Shown here: one piece after another, positions 48,619 to 58,865 of the stretch
How the letters are laid out: each line of letters starts with the position of its first letter
How positions within the stretch are numbered: position 1 is the first letter of the stretch
Assembly (NCBI GenBank): GCA_033439265.1
Contig: JAVTVX010000005.1
Coordinates: forward strand, 506,001 to 570,000
DNA: 64,000 nucleotides
Reading direction: 5' to 3'
From: Dillenia suffruticosa
Lineage: Eukaryota > Streptophyta > Magnoliopsida > Dilleniales > Dilleniaceae
Translations under genes and position numbers: made by a program
Notes under the pieces: generated by a model
Databases searched by the model: none
What the model was told of the DNA's origin: nothing
What the model saw: only the letters and a program-made list of their open reading frames with translations

Positions 48619-51600
48619 TCTAGGTGGAATCATTTATTCAAGATGCGATCTCAAAGGTCTGTATTTCTATCCCTTAATAAGGCAGTTTAATTACGCTATG
48701 CTTTTTGAGAAGAATATTCACTTGATTGACTTATCTCCTTTAGTCAGGAAAATGATGCACATTTTGTGGATGTTCTCAAATAATGTATGAGGCTCCAAAA
48801 GAAGTGTTTGTATTTTTATCAGTGAACATAGAGCAAATGCATCTATCTTTTAACTTGATTTTCCATATTTCAATAATGATCCCTATACATAGAACAAATG
48901 CATCTATCTTTTAACTTATCCGTCAGAAGATTTGTACATTTGATCCTATATATATATTATGGCATTCATTCATCTTTTTATATATCAATTTTTTGAAGGG
49001 GGCAAGGGTCATTCTTGGTGGTAAAAGACATAGTCTTGGCATGACGTTTTATGAGCCTACCATTATTAGTGATGTCAAGAGTGAGATGCTTTTATCAAGG
49101 TAAAATCCTCATTCAAGTGGTATTCTATTGATCTAGAAAGTTATTGGATTCTACAATGTAACATGTTGATAGTATTTTTCTTGTTATGAAATTTTGCATG
49201 TACATCTTGATTGGGTCTACATCCTTGGATTTTTGTTTTTTAATGTACAGGATATTATTTCTACATAAGCACAGCATGGTGACCTGAGACATCAAACTTC
49301 ATATAGATAATGCCTACTCTTCAAGTTTCTTGAAGAAATATGCATTATGGTTATGATACAAAAGTTTAAAACATTAAGCTGTAATGCATGTAATGATACA
49401 TCTAAATTTCTATTTCAAGCTTTTTCACTAAATTTAGAAGCAACCAGAGAAAAATAAAGAACCAATCCATGTAACTTGCAATATTATCACCGAAAAAATT
49501 TTCTAATGACTATCTCTATATTAATTTCTGAAGATGGAAAAGCACTCAGTTGTGCACGAAGAAGAACTCTGCAAGGTTTAGTGACTACTGAAAGCTCTTA
49601 GCGTTAAAATAGGAAAAGCTAACCCATGTAATCGTTGGGCAACTATTGACATAAGTTACATCTTAAATATGAATTCAACATGGCTTTATTGTCTATGGTG
49701 CTTCATAATGATTTGTCTAAACAATACAGTTTCAAATGTTACGTTGCATCAACATGGTGGTGTATCAGAAGAGATACCTTTGTGGACCACTTTTGGGGGA
49801 AAATGGGGTTATCCCTGTTTTGAGTTATTATCATCATTATCATCATCATCATTATTTTGAATTTCTATAGACAGTTTATTTTTACTTTTTTCTTTTCATG
49901 ATTTTTATTTTTATTTTTATTTTTATTTTTATTTTTTAGTTTTATCTTTTCTATTTTTGCTTTTAAACTTTTATTTTATGTTATTCTTTTTTTTCTCTCT
50001 CCTATATTGGTCTCTCAAATGGTTGACCTGAAAGTTTGAAATTAAGTCTCAGTTTGTCATTGTTGTAGTGTATAGAATTGGTAAAAACCTCTTATATACG
50101 TGGATATATAAAATAATGTGATTAATCTGATATATCAAAAAATTTTGATTGAAGGAAAGAAAAACCACTTCCTTGTATCACTTATATTCTGTTAAGCAAC
50201 CATATTATGGTCAATACCATTCCAATTATGATCAATACCACAATTCAAATTTGTGATTAGCCCCAAATCCATGTGATAAATTCTTAGGAGGTCAGGGGTT
50301 CAAATTGATATTTCAAAACATCAGAGTGACCGCACTTTGAGTGTTTATGTTCAATGAGGCACTAGCTTAGGAAAAACTCTTTGGAATCTTAAAGGATAAG
50401 TGGTTTGTTGAGCTTGTAAGTTTTACATTTTTCTCTTGGGGGAGGGGTGGGGAGTGGGGAGGTTTAAAAGGATTCACAAGTGTTGTGTGGCAAAAGAGTA
50501 GTTCCCTACTTTTAGGTGGGGCAAATTGAAACATTGGTCCAACTTTGCATGTATTAAGTGGTTGTTTGGCGGTTGCTGATTTGTTTAAATTCCACAAGCG
50601 TACAATTCATGGTGGGGTTATTTTATTTTATTTTATTTTTTTACCTAGGATAAATTGTACAAAAAGACGGAAGGATTGATAGAGATATGTCACATAGAAT
50701 ACAAGCAGGATGGTCGCAATGGAGAAGTGCATTTGGTATTCTATGTGATCGAAAGGTACGTCTAAAACTTAAAGAGAAGCTTTACAGAATGGTAATTAGA
50801 TTTGTTTTGTTGTATGAATCTGAATGTTGGACAATGAGCCAAAATCATGTGCATAAGATGAGAGTTGTAAAGATGAGGATGTTAAGGTGGATGTGCAGAT
50901 ACACTGGGATGGACAATATAAGAAATAAGTGTGTTAGGGAAAAAGTTGTGGTTGCGCCTATCGAGGAAAAATTGAGGGAAACACAAAATGGTATGCACAC
51001 ATATATAGGCGACTAATAGAGGCTCCGGTTAGGTAGTGGGACACTTTGTCAAGTACTCGTATTAACCGAGGGAGAGGGAGAGCTAGGAAGACTTGAATAA
51101 CGACGGTGAAATATGATATGAGTTATCTAAATATGGATGAAAATATTATACGAAATAGAGAACAATAACGTAGAAGTATCCGTATTAGCGACCTCACTTA
51201 GTGGAATAAAAGCATGATTATTGTTATTGTATAAAGAAAACAATCATACAGGTAAGCATGCAATATGAAATATGATACAATAGCATAGAAGGATCTATAT
51301 AATTGACCTCATTTAGTGGGATAAACGCTTTGTTGTTATTGTTGTTATACAACTTAAATTCTAAGATGGCTAAGGCCCCTCAGACCCATTATTTGTGGTT
51401 GATCAAGTGTGAGAACTCAGGTTGCATAATCAATATAATGCCAAAGTATAGTATGATTTTACAAGAATAAGTTCAACAGTCAAGAGAGTAAGTGAATTTG
51501 TATGGTTTGGTTTGGCCATTTTTCTACATACACTGGCATAGATAACAAAGAGAATTCGCTATGGGAACTGGATATTATAGAGAGACCCTAATATCTTGAA

Positions 51601-53957
51601 CCCTAATGTGCCTGTTAACCGTACATTCAGCGGCCATTCAAAAGAATCATGAGTAATTCTTTTCCTCCTTTTGAGGAAGCCACCTCATCAAAGAGACAAA
51701 ACAAAGATACTTCCTCTTCAGAAATTTCACCTTTCACACTTGACTGATTCATGACCATATTCCCTGCCTTACATTTACTTTCTCAGGACAACTGATGCTG
51801 TGGGTGGTTGTATTTTTGGTCCTGTTGTGGGCCCCGGTCATTATAGCATCCATGAGATACATTACATGACTTGTGTCTCTGTATGTGCACATGCTTTCAT
51901 GTGTTATATATGGATTTATTGTTTACAAGCTGAATGTTCTGGGGATTTCAGGCCTGAAATAATTCTAGCTTCATAAACATATTAGTTTTACATAAAAACT
52001 GATTTATTGGGCAGCTTATGAGTACAAGCGATGCTGTCTTGTCTTGCGGGGAGAGAAGGAAACATTTTTGACTAAATGGATCAATCGAATATAAATTGTT
52101 TTATGTATAAACTAGTTAGTTTTTAGTAACTCAATTTGGTCACAAATTCTTTTGATCAATATAAGAACACTTAAAATAGAGGGCATTTGGTTTAGAAATT
52201 TGGAGATCGAGAGTAGTGCAACAGGAGGATAAGGAATGACAGAACCAGCCAAAGAAAGGGGGATGGCCCTTTTTTTTTGGTGGGGGGGTTGAAGGAGCCA
52301 TTGCTCAATGCTCATTACCGTCAATATTACTTACCACATCTTGTTACCAACCCCAATACCTAATATGGAAAATTTAAATTTTCCCATCAAAATATCAATA
52401 GCTTTTAGCATGAAGTATAAGAATCAGTTTTACCGTGGGAATTTACTACGTGCACTTCGAATGCAGACTGTTACTTGGGGACATTTATGTTATTCCCCAT
52501 TTAATTGTTATTGATGCAACCTTTTCTCTTATTCCACTCTTAGCATTTGTGAATAAGAACAAAATATTGTAGTATAGAAATGTAGTTTTTCAAAAGATCA
52601 TAAAATGTCTCCATAATGGGAATATAGGGGTCATTTTACGAATTAGCTAAGGCAATGCCTAAAAAAGTTTATATTTTATTGAGGGAATTGCCCAACACTA
52701 CCTTTATATGCATGTGATTGTTTGTTATTTTCTGGTAATGTATTTCTAAAAAATATGACTCAAATTATATAACTTTCAGGGATGAAGTGTTTGGACCAGT
52801 AGCACCTCTATTACGCTTTAGAACTGAGGAGGAGGCTATACAGATGGCCAATGACACCAATGCAGGTTATTTTCTTCACCAGTATAGTTACTGAAGCTTA
52901 AGAAATTGTGTCCGTTTGTACTAGGAGTATCTGAGTTATGGAAATATTGAAATATTAATCTAAGTTTCCATGTCTAAAACCTATTTATTCTGTATTTCTC
53001 CAAACTCATGATTTGAATGGTCTCATGGATAGTTAAAATGGTGCTTAATATACATTATTATCTATATGCAGGGTTAGCAGCCTATGTATTTACAAAGAGC
53101 ATACCACGTTCTTGGCGTGTTGCTGAGGCCCTAGAATATGGACTTGTTGGTATCAATGAAGGACTAATTTCCACAGAAGTAAGACTTCTGCAGCTATTCT
53201 TTTTCCTTTCAGAAGTTTTAATTGAATGTTTAAACTCTTGATTGCTTTTCTGTACATGTGCTCTAGGTGGCTCCATTTGGTGGGGTTAAGCAGTCTGGTC
53301 TTGGGCGAGAAGGTTCCAAATATGGGATGGATGAATACTTGGAAGTAAGTGTAATAAAAGTGTCTGAAAGTTGATTTATTCTTCAATGAGAAAATGAATA
53401 TTGTGTTTGATATGATAGCCTTGCCCGAGTATTGTCATTAATTTCATTGTAGCAGGACATCCATGACATTTACAGCTTTTGGACATGTATCTCTGGTTAT
53501 GTTACCAGAGATCAAAAATGATCAGTCACCACTACTTGAGCATCGAGATGTAATTTAAACCTATGTCAAACCCGTTTTGATAGTTGAAACCCCCCCTTCT
53601 TTCTTCCTTTCGAAGATTATTCCTTTTACTTGTCTGTTTGTACTGCAGACGCTTTTTTTTGTCTTGGTAGAGCTAAAAGGAGAAAAATAAAAAATAGCTT
53701 TACATTTTAGTTTATTATTTTAAATTGTTCCTCTCTCCTTTCAACTCTGTTATTAATTTATCCTCCATGTTACCAGTGAACCTGTGCGATGAGATGCCCT
53801 TTCATGATGGTATTGGCAATTGCCATAACGTGAATTACCTTTCAGATGATACAACTAGATATTATGGAAACTCCCCTGCCCATCTTTCTAACATCCTCTT
53901 ATTTTGTTGTTGCAGTTGAAATATGTATGCCTGGGGAACATGAACAGTGAAAGCTGA
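21093..53957 (+). CDS. SSADH: Succinate-semialdehyde dehydrogenase, mitochondrial (ALDH5F1 type), complete, 20 exons
   Basis: Oxidises succinic semialdehyde to succinate with NAD+, the last step of the GABA shunt, in mitochondria. Exons: 21093-21164, 21387-21500, 26125-26224, 28927-28975, 34453-34540, 34662-34772, 39803-39865, 39989-40099, 41259-41324, 41454-41531, 41779-41856, 46274-46340, 47743-47828, 48421-48453, 48624-48656, 48999-49099, 52780-52865, 53072-53178, 53267-53344, 53916-53957. They sum to 1563 bases, 520 codons plus stop, all GT-AG and in phase, close to the 528 residues of the Arabidopsis enzyme. A short Arg/Ser-rich leader precedes [13 protein letters not shown]. Visible active-site features are Asn190 ([10 protein letters not shown]), the NAD-binding loop [10 protein letters not shown], Glu288 (LELGGNAP), catalytic Cys322 with Cys324 ([10 protein letters not shown]), and EVFGP near 420. 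The tail is [12 protein letters not shown]. No stop or frameshift is present despite 31 kb of introns packed with transposon debris. Start choice: first ATG of the exon 1 frame; Met4 is an alternative. Confidence 0.95.
22516..22671. repeat. 78-base tandem duplication in SSADH intron 2
   Basis: Two head-to-tail units (22516-22593, 22594-22671) both start GGGATTTAGCCAAATGTCTG and run through CTTAGATGAAGCAAA to CCTAAAAATT, with few mismatches. It lies just beside a minus-strand LINE remnant and may be part of its 3' region. Confidence 0.8.
22786..23190 (-). mobile_element. LINE fragment: zinc-binding (zf-RVT) region, minus strand
   Basis: On the minus strand, from about 23182 down, the frame gives [20 protein letters not shown] (plant L1 elements have W...D..G.FSVKS.Y). 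Another frame then gives [20 protein letters not shown], the Cys/His zf-RVT motif C-x-x-C...H-x-x-x-H/C. Frameshifts separate the pieces. It lies opposite in orientation to the neighbouring LINE and the host gene, so it is a separate insertion. Confidence 0.7.
23240..25905 (+). mobile_element. Degenerate L1-type LINE (endonuclease end to C-terminus) in SSADH intron 2
   Basis: Across all three frames, with many stops, the order of a plant L1 ORF2 can be followed. These are the endonuclease end (PSLHNLKHE..., [15 protein letters not shown], 23280-23400), the [12 protein letters not shown] block (relatives DKAPGPDGFT) near 23950, FTLITLIPKK-like sequence near 24090, [11 protein letters not shown] near 24270, [10 protein letters not shown] near 24335, FFLEDRND-like thumb sequence near 24630, and the zf-RVT part [20 protein letters not shown] near 25580-25640. 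The catalytic F/YADD box is not intact. It has been inactive for a long time. Confidence 0.7.
26294..26440 (+). repeat. T-rich microsatellite (TTTTG)n / (TTTTTG)n
   Basis: About 145 bases of T runs punctuated by G, with GTTTT and GTTTTT units, shortly after the exon 3 donor of SSADH. Confidence 0.8.
29498..30850. mobile_element. Long-TIR DNA element (MULE-like, non-coding) in SSADH intron 4
   Basis: 29498-29610 and the reverse complement of about 30735-30850 align as a long terminal inverted repeat. Shared blocks include TTTACTCC/TTAAACTCC, CTCAAAATCA/CCCAAAATCA, TTTTCCCCTT/TTGTCCCCTT and TGTCAAAGTGCCC/TGTCAATGTGCCC. The 1.1-kb interior shows no transposase. Long TIRs of this kind without coding are usual for non-autonomous Mutator-like elements; the class is inferred, and no 9-base target duplication could be fixed. 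Confidence 0.5.
31946..33032. mobile_element. Possible non-autonomous hAT-like element in SSADH intron 4
   Basis: The left end GTCAATAAGGG and the reverse complement of the right end GACAATAAGGG match inverted. Both ends are followed by sequence rich in GGGCC, GGGATGGGA and CCCGGC, unlike the surrounding AT-rich intron. Subterminal GGGCC/GGCCC clusters are typical of some plant hAT ends. The expected 8-base target duplication is not evident, so this may be coincidence or a fragment. Confidence 0.3.
33871..34140 (-). other. Unidentified 89-codon open frame in SSADH intron 4
   Basis: Minus-strand frame starting ATG at 34140, with a mixed, non-repetitive composition ([38 protein letters not shown]). 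I recognise no family. It could be a fragment of a transposon protein or a chance open frame; it lies just before SSADH exon 5 on the opposite strand. Confidence 0.2.
35107..35401 (-). repeat. 3' LTR of the copia element
   Basis: By eye about 90 percent identical to 37620-37916. It contains an internal tandem of about 63 bases starting TCTAATCAAGGATTCCTGAT, repeated twice. Confidence 0.92.
37130..37545 (-). repeat. Diverged tandem repeats in the leader/gag region of the copia element
   Basis: On the plus strand the phrase ATGGAGATGGCAATGAAGGC and variants (GAAGGCCGATAAAAAATGGA, GAAGGCCAAAATAAAGATTA) recur about ten times at roughly 30-50-base spacing. They fill the region where gag should be, between primer site and protease, and no gag domain is recognisable. 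Confidence 0.75.
37620..37916 (-). repeat. 5' LTR of the copia element
   Basis: Adjoins the tRNA primer site at 37608-37619 and the target duplication GCTTC on its outer side. It has the same internal two-copy repeat as its partner. Confidence 0.92.
37977..38057. repeat. 41-base tandem duplication
   Basis: GTATTGGCCTCGCTTCTTTA... and GTATTGGCCTTGTTTCTTTA... each run on to GACTGTGCACGGTG or GATTGTGCACGGTG. It lies just outside the copia element in SSADH intron 6. Confidence 0.75.
39030..39660 (+). mobile_element. Possible solo LTR (copia-like) in SSADH intron 6
   Basis: TGTTGGGAGC... near 39032 and TGTTGGAATCCTAGTTTGAT near 39257 both resemble copia LTR starts. A TATATACATGG promoter-like site (about 39350), the polyadenylation-like ACTCAATAAAATTTC (about 39387) and a TC-rich tail follow. 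No partner LTR or target duplication was found, so the call is tentative. Confidence 0.3.
42762..43140 (-). mobile_element. LINE fragment: zf-RVT region, minus strand, SSADH intron 11
   Basis: Minus-strand frame with [20 protein letters not shown] followed by [20 protein letters not shown], the typical zinc-binding C-terminus of plant L1 reverse transcriptase proteins. It differs in sequence from the copy at 43440-45700, so it is probably a separate insertion. Confidence 0.7.
43440..45700 (-). mobile_element. Degenerate L1-type LINE (reverse transcriptase to zf-RVT), minus strand, SSADH intron 11
   Basis: On the minus strand the order is RT fingers [15 protein letters not shown] and [17 protein letters not shown] (45675-45427), [20 protein letters not shown] and LRHGDLF (relatives LRQGDPL, 45437-45290), [19 protein letters not shown] and [17 protein letters not shown] (44695-44580), and zf-RVT start [17 protein letters not shown] (43730-43680). 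Stops and frameshifts are frequent. A block at about 43855-44260 that does not belong to the LINE interrupts it. Confidence 0.75.
43855..44260 (+). repeat. Duplicated block interrupting the LINE
   Basis: Two related units: TTTTATGGATAAAACTGTGA (about 43948) with GAGTAGATAATAC, and TTTTATGGACAAAACTGTGA (about 44158) with AAAGCAGACAATACCTCAGG. Phrases of the form 'aaactgtgaggc..., ...cagacaatac' occur in dispersed plant repeats, but I cannot assign a class. Confidence 0.5.
46979..47165 (+). mobile_element. LINE fragment: zf-RVT motif, plus strand, SSADH intron 12
   Basis: The frame reads [20 protein letters not shown] followed by [10 protein letters not shown], the CPLC...H/HC zinc-binding motif of plant L1 elements. 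Nothing else of the element is clear nearby. Confidence 0.65.
48827..48917. repeat. 31-base direct repeat in SSADH intron 15
   Basis: ACATAGAGCAAATGCATCTA... and ACATAGAACAAATGCATCTA... each continue TCTTTTAACTT, offset by 61 bases. Confidence 0.75.
50660..51352 (+). mobile_element. RTE-type LINE 3' end in SSADH intron 16
   Basis: The frame from 50687 reads [80 protein letters not shown] and [13 protein letters not shown]. This is the conserved C-terminal region of plant RTE elements (relatives HRI..GW.KWR..., ...LYG.ECW...). After a frameshift, GRGRARKT and a degenerate tail follow. The 3' end appears twice: about 51150-51235 and 51262-51352 both contain AATA(A/G)C(G/A)TAGAAG, GACCTCA(C/T)TTAGTGG(A/G)ATAA and end in TTGTTATTGT-type repeats, typical of RTE tails. 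The 5' part is absent, as expected from 5' truncation. Confidence 0.8.
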
Positions 53958-54340
53958 GGTCTGTCTCTCAACAATTCTGGTACAAGTTGAAACATGGTTT
54001 CGGTTTTCTGTTGGGGGTTTCTGAAATTTCTATGCTTTTGCAGAGTTTTTCTATGCACTTAACTTGGACCCTCCATCGAATCGTCTTGGGAGAATCATGC
54101 CCTTAAATGGTCCCATCGAGAGAAGTGCTGCTTTCACATCCAAATAATGCAGTATTTATGCATCTGTATGAGTGATGGTAGAGCCAATGATGTAGCAAAA
54201 GAAAATAAAAGGAAAAAAATAGAGATAAACCTTATAGAATATGACGGAAAGATAAAAGGGCTTTTGGTAATTTTGGATTCCTATGTAAATAAGCTTTGTC
54301 AACAGTTTTTGGTTAACTCATGGTTTTGCCCTTTGCATGA
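53958..54340 (+). other. SSADH 3' untranslated region (extent estimated)
   Basis: Follows the TGA at 53955-53957 with no open frame. A candidate polyadenylation signal, GAATAAAACC, lies near 54388, so transcripts may end shortly after this point. The extent is inferred. Confidence 0.4.
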
Positions 54341-55285
54341 ATACTGTTAGTAGTCCTGTATAAAAATCAGGTTGGATGTGGATTTTTGAATAAAACCAGG
54401 AGTTGAATTAGGTCGAAAGCCGTGAGTGAATTCCAACCTCATTATCCCTACAAGCTTGTTTTGCCCAAAAAAGATTGGTCTTTGTGTCTGTCTGTGTGTG
54501 TGTCTTTAATAGGGGTTGGCTTGAGCTCAATTAAATAAGCTAGAGCTGAGAATGGTTTCATGGATGAACCAGGGAAGTGTTACATTTGCAGGAGGATTAG
54601 TGGACCCAATCGCTTGGGTTGGGTTATTTAGGTTTGGTCGATTTTTAAATGTATTTGGTTGTAAATGAGTGAATCCAGTTTGCTTAGTCTCTCTGGTAAA
54701 AATCTACGAACTGTGGGTTAGGCTTTGGTCCAAAATCGTGTTTATTTATACTGTCTCCTGTAGTTTTGTCTTTTCAGCTATTACCCAATGCGGTTCAAAA
54801 TCGTGTCAGTTCCATTGCGCTTGGGGCAATGACGCAGTTAATGAGGTGATAGCCGGGACGCGTCAAATGCTGGTTGAAAACTATTTCCAAACCCCCTCTT
54901 TGGCCTGGTTACGCCTCAGGCCATCGAGAATTTCTGGAAGGGCACCCTTTTTGGGTAAAGCCCTACAAAAAAATGAAAAAAAACTAGAATATTTCATCTG
55001 GTGAAAGAAATGACTGCTCGTGCTTTCTGTCATTATGATCAATAAAAAGTGGGCAACATCGAATTGGCATTTTTACGATGAAGATCAATAAAAACAAGAC
55101 TATTGTCAATTCTTTATTTTTTTCCTCTTTTTTTATTAATTATTTTATTATTTTTATATTTTGCTATGAAAGGGTGTGCCAGGGGTGGGGAATGATCAAC
55201 CCTACTACTAGTAGCGATCATGGTAAGGGTCTCTACCTGCCATGGAGTGAGTTATGGGTTATGGTTTTTAATTAGACCTGTTATA

Positions 55286-55394
55286 ATAGCTCCACCAAAG
55301 TTTCCGGGAACAGTCTAGTGGTATAAATTTTCCTTCCCTTAATTTAGGAATCTCATGTTGAAATCCTTACTAAAAAAAAAATAACTCCACCAAA
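55286..55394 (+). mobile_element. Short SINE with 14-base target site duplication
   Basis: The body (55300-55380) has an A-box-like AACAGTCTAGTGGTATAA, a B-box-like ATGTTGAAATCC, and ends in a run of nine or more A. It is flanked by ATAGCTCCACCAAA (55286-55299) and ATAACTCCACCAAA (55381-55394), one mismatch. Duplicated target plus poly(A) plus RNA polymerase III boxes is diagnostic of a tRNA-derived SINE. Confidence 0.75.
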
Positions 55395-55959
55395 ATGTGT
55401 AACATGTTCAATTGGGCGATGAGCTTATTGATGGACCATGGTGTTCTCAAATATAAGGACTGGCATTTAATGTTGTGAAAATAACTTCTCCCTCCCCATT
55501 TAAAATTCAGGAAAACAAATATTTGTATTAAAAGTTTATAAACTTATTGAATAAAATGTTTTGATTATTTTGTGACTTAATAGTTAGAATTGATAGTGGG
55601 AATTATGTGCAAATTTGAAGGGATTTCTCCTCACCATCTTAATGTAGGGTGCTCTCGGTCAAAAAAGAAAACCACAAGGTGGCTAGGTACTCTTCCCCAG
55701 AATGGATAATCTAAGTTCAATTCAGATGGTATATGAAAACCGGATAGTCTTTATCCATTTATTTTGCCCCCCCTGCTGTCCAACACAGAGTTATTATCAC
55801 TATAGTAATTTTGTTTGATAGAAGATCAAACAAGCATGTCATTAGACGAGGGAGTTTAGCGCACTATCATGAGAAATATAACGCAAAATTAATTCCTAAT
55901 AGAGATAGAACAAATTTCGGAGGGAGAAACCCGTTCTTTTCTCCCCCTATTTTATCCTA

Positions 55960-55966
<7 letters not shown>

Positions 55967-56034
<68 letters not shown>
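55967..56034 (+). repeat. (CT)n microsatellite
   Basis: About 68 bases of uninterrupted CT, followed at 56097-56120 by a poly(T) run of about 24. Confidence 0.95.
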
Positions 56035-56037
<3 letters not shown>

Positions 56038-57606
56038 CTGGTTTTGCCTCTGGGCAAAGACGAAGAGAAAAGAAGATGGGGGAAAAGGAAGGTGACTTTT
56101 TTTTTTTTTTTTTTTTTTTTAGTTTTCATTGCCGATATCTGGGTTTTGTCCAATTAATCATGTTTGAGTACTGTGAGACCTATTTTAAGAGTTCGCTCTT
56201 CCAAATTCACTTTTGGTTAAGGGAGTAGAGTGCCCGACCACTCAACTCAAGGAAATTTGATAAAAAATAGTGTCTCTCTTCTTTTTTCTCGTCACTCTTC
56301 TTAATCTATTTCACTCCCAACTTAATGAAGCTGTCAATCTTTCTTCCACTTTCTCTCTTTTTTTATTTCTTTGACTCGCACTTCTCTTCTCTTCTTTCAT
56401 TTTTTTTTTCTCTATATGTGTGAACGATTTGCAATCTAAAAAGATGATCATCTCTTGTCCATTGTAGATTATTAATTAATATCTTTCAGTTGATCTATCA
56501 AGACGAGAAAGAAGAGATCGAGAAGAGAAGAGAAAGAAGAAGAGAGAAAAAAGAGAGTGGACATCCATGGAGAGAGCTAGGGAGATTAATGATAATTGTG
56601 ATATCGATAATAAGGAGATATGAGAAGAAATCATCGATTTTTAATTTTTAATCTCAATCACAATTTCGTAAATCGGCAATCTTGATTAATTGGTCGAGAA
56701 AGAGATGAGAGAGAGAGAGAGAGAGAGTAGTCTTTTTCTACATCGATGAATAATGAAAATTACATACTGAAATCAAAATTCAAAAATCAATAAGCCGAAG
56801 ATAATTTTTTTTTTCATCCCTAACAGGAAATACTGTTCATGTGGCATGAATAAGCATAATTTCATCAAAAAACAAGGGAATAAAATAGTGAAGGAAAAAA
56901 AAAAAAAAAGGCAAAGTAGTCTAACTGAACAGTAGCAATGGGTCCCCTCAAATTCACCTTCAAGGGAATATATTCATTGTCAAGAATAATTCCGTAAAGC
57001 ATATAAAGATGCTTAAAAATCAAGCAACATGCCCTTAAGGCTAAGCCACCCTTACCTTTTTCCAAAGGGGGTTTTGGATATTTAAACATAATAATCAAAC
57101 TATAAAGCTAAGTCTTAACTTTACCTGAACGTTGGTATTATAAAAATTAGGGTAGGAGTATTACATGTAGCCACTCTAATGGTTGGGGAGATGCCAACTT
57201 ATAAAGCCACGGTTTTAAATTACAAGTACAATGTTCCCCAATTCGAGGGTTGGCACACTGCATGCCAAATCAACCAGGGCAAATGCTCAATTTTACATTT
57301 TGGGCATGCCTTAAATAGATTTGGGAAATTTAAGGTTAGATCAAAATTACCTAACTGAAATATTTTCCAGTAGTGTGTCACTATTGCAAGATCACTTATT
57401 GATTCGGATTGTAAGCATAGTGTGTCAAATTCAAAAATGTTAATTATAAGTAATATGCATAATTAGCTAGATTGTCCACAAAAGAATCTTGCTTTGATTG
57501 TCAAAGAAGATAGCATATATTCCCTTCGGATACGAGTTGAATAGTATTCATTCTTGAGTCTTAGATTTTATGATCTCCCTTCAGAGTTTAGAAATAAATC
57601 CTTGCA

Positions 57607-57608
<2 letters not shown>

Positions 57609-57685
<77 letters not shown>
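57609..57685 (+). repeat. (GA)n microsatellite
   Basis: About 76 bases of perfect GA repeats, 2 kb upstream of the APL-type gene. Confidence 0.95.
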
Positions 57686-57689
<4 letters not shown>

Positions 57690-58831
57690 TTATAATGTTC
57701 TCACTCATCCTCCTATAAACCTTTACTTATGGGTGGTGGGTCCCTTTGTGAAGTTACTGTGTTTTGACCCCGTTTAAGTTGTTTTTGTTTGTTGTGATTC
57801 ATGTCTTCTTCTTCATTTTTTTTTTTTATTGAAATTCATGTCCTTTTCTTTTTTCAATGCACAACGAGTTTAAGAAGAGAGTAGAATTTCTATCAAATTG
57901 GTGTGAATGCTGCTACCTATGCGAATGAGTGAAATAAAAGATGAAGATTTAGATGAAAATCTATTTCCAAAAGATAGAGACTTAAATATATATATATTTT
58001 TTTTCGATGAAATTAAGTATTTTATTACTCTTGTCATTTTTTTTTGAGGTGTTGATTGTAATCTTAAAAGGAGGCTAGTACAAGAAGCTCAAATGGGACG
58101 AGACAATCTTCTATTCCACAAAAGCGATGGAAGCAGAGACCTAACAAAGCTTTAGAACACCAGAGGTCCCCCTTTCCTGTCATCAAAAGCTCCACTTATA
58201 TGTACAATATCCTTCCTCCATTGATGTTCACAATCCTCACATCCTCTCTACCACTCACCCTAAAGTTGAAGCCATTTTGCTTCTCCGGTCCATGTATTTT
58301 TTCTAGGTTAAAAGAATAGGAAATAAGTTAAAACAGTTTAGTTCAACTTACCCACAAGTGGGAACAATCTTCTTTTTATATAATTTTATATGGTATCTGC
58401 TATAATTTCAATCATTCAAAATTTCTGTGTCTATTCATAAAAGTTCTAAATCTACTATAATAGAACGTGAAATACAGAAATTTTATTAATAAGTCCCTTT
58501 GAAAGTATTCGGGTGATATCAATAAAGGTAATGCTTACAGGATTTATAGCCATGAGAAAAGAAAAATGCCTTAAAAATGAAAGGTGGTTAAGGTCAAAAC
58601 AATGATGGGATTTACTATGGTTGAAGACATGCCACTGTGGGGGGGGGGGAGTTAGAAGCATTTTGAAATAATTGTCATTATAAGAAGTAAAGGATAGGAT
58701 CTCCTAATTATAAGGTTTTACTGTCAAGTATCATTGTGACCTTTTTGGGGTGTTGATGAGTGATGACACAAAACAAAGCATGGGCTTTGGAGCTCTAGAA
58801 ACCCCATCATCATAACTGAAGTGTGTGTATA

Positions 58832-58837
<6 letters not shown>

Positions 58838-58862
<25 letters not shown>
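58838..58862 (+). repeat. (GA)n microsatellite
   Basis: About 25 bases of GA repeats. Confidence 0.9.

Positions 58863-58865
<3 letters not shown>

Noticed and set aside
55665..55740. Second SINE-like sequence (GGTGGCTAGGTAC ... AAGTTCAATTC)
   Set aside because: Boxes are only partly matched; a GAAAACC repeat on both sides is too short to count as a target duplication.
55811..56153. Open frames of Ser-Leu or Arg-Glu repeats on both strands
   Set aside because: They are translations of the (CT)n microsatellite, open in every frame by composition.
57175..57260. tRNA-like stretch (TAGCCACTCTAATGGTTGGG ... ATTCGAGGGTTGG)
   Set aside because: A and B boxes are weak, no target duplication or tail was seen, and the cloverleaf cannot be drawn; possibly a decayed SINE.
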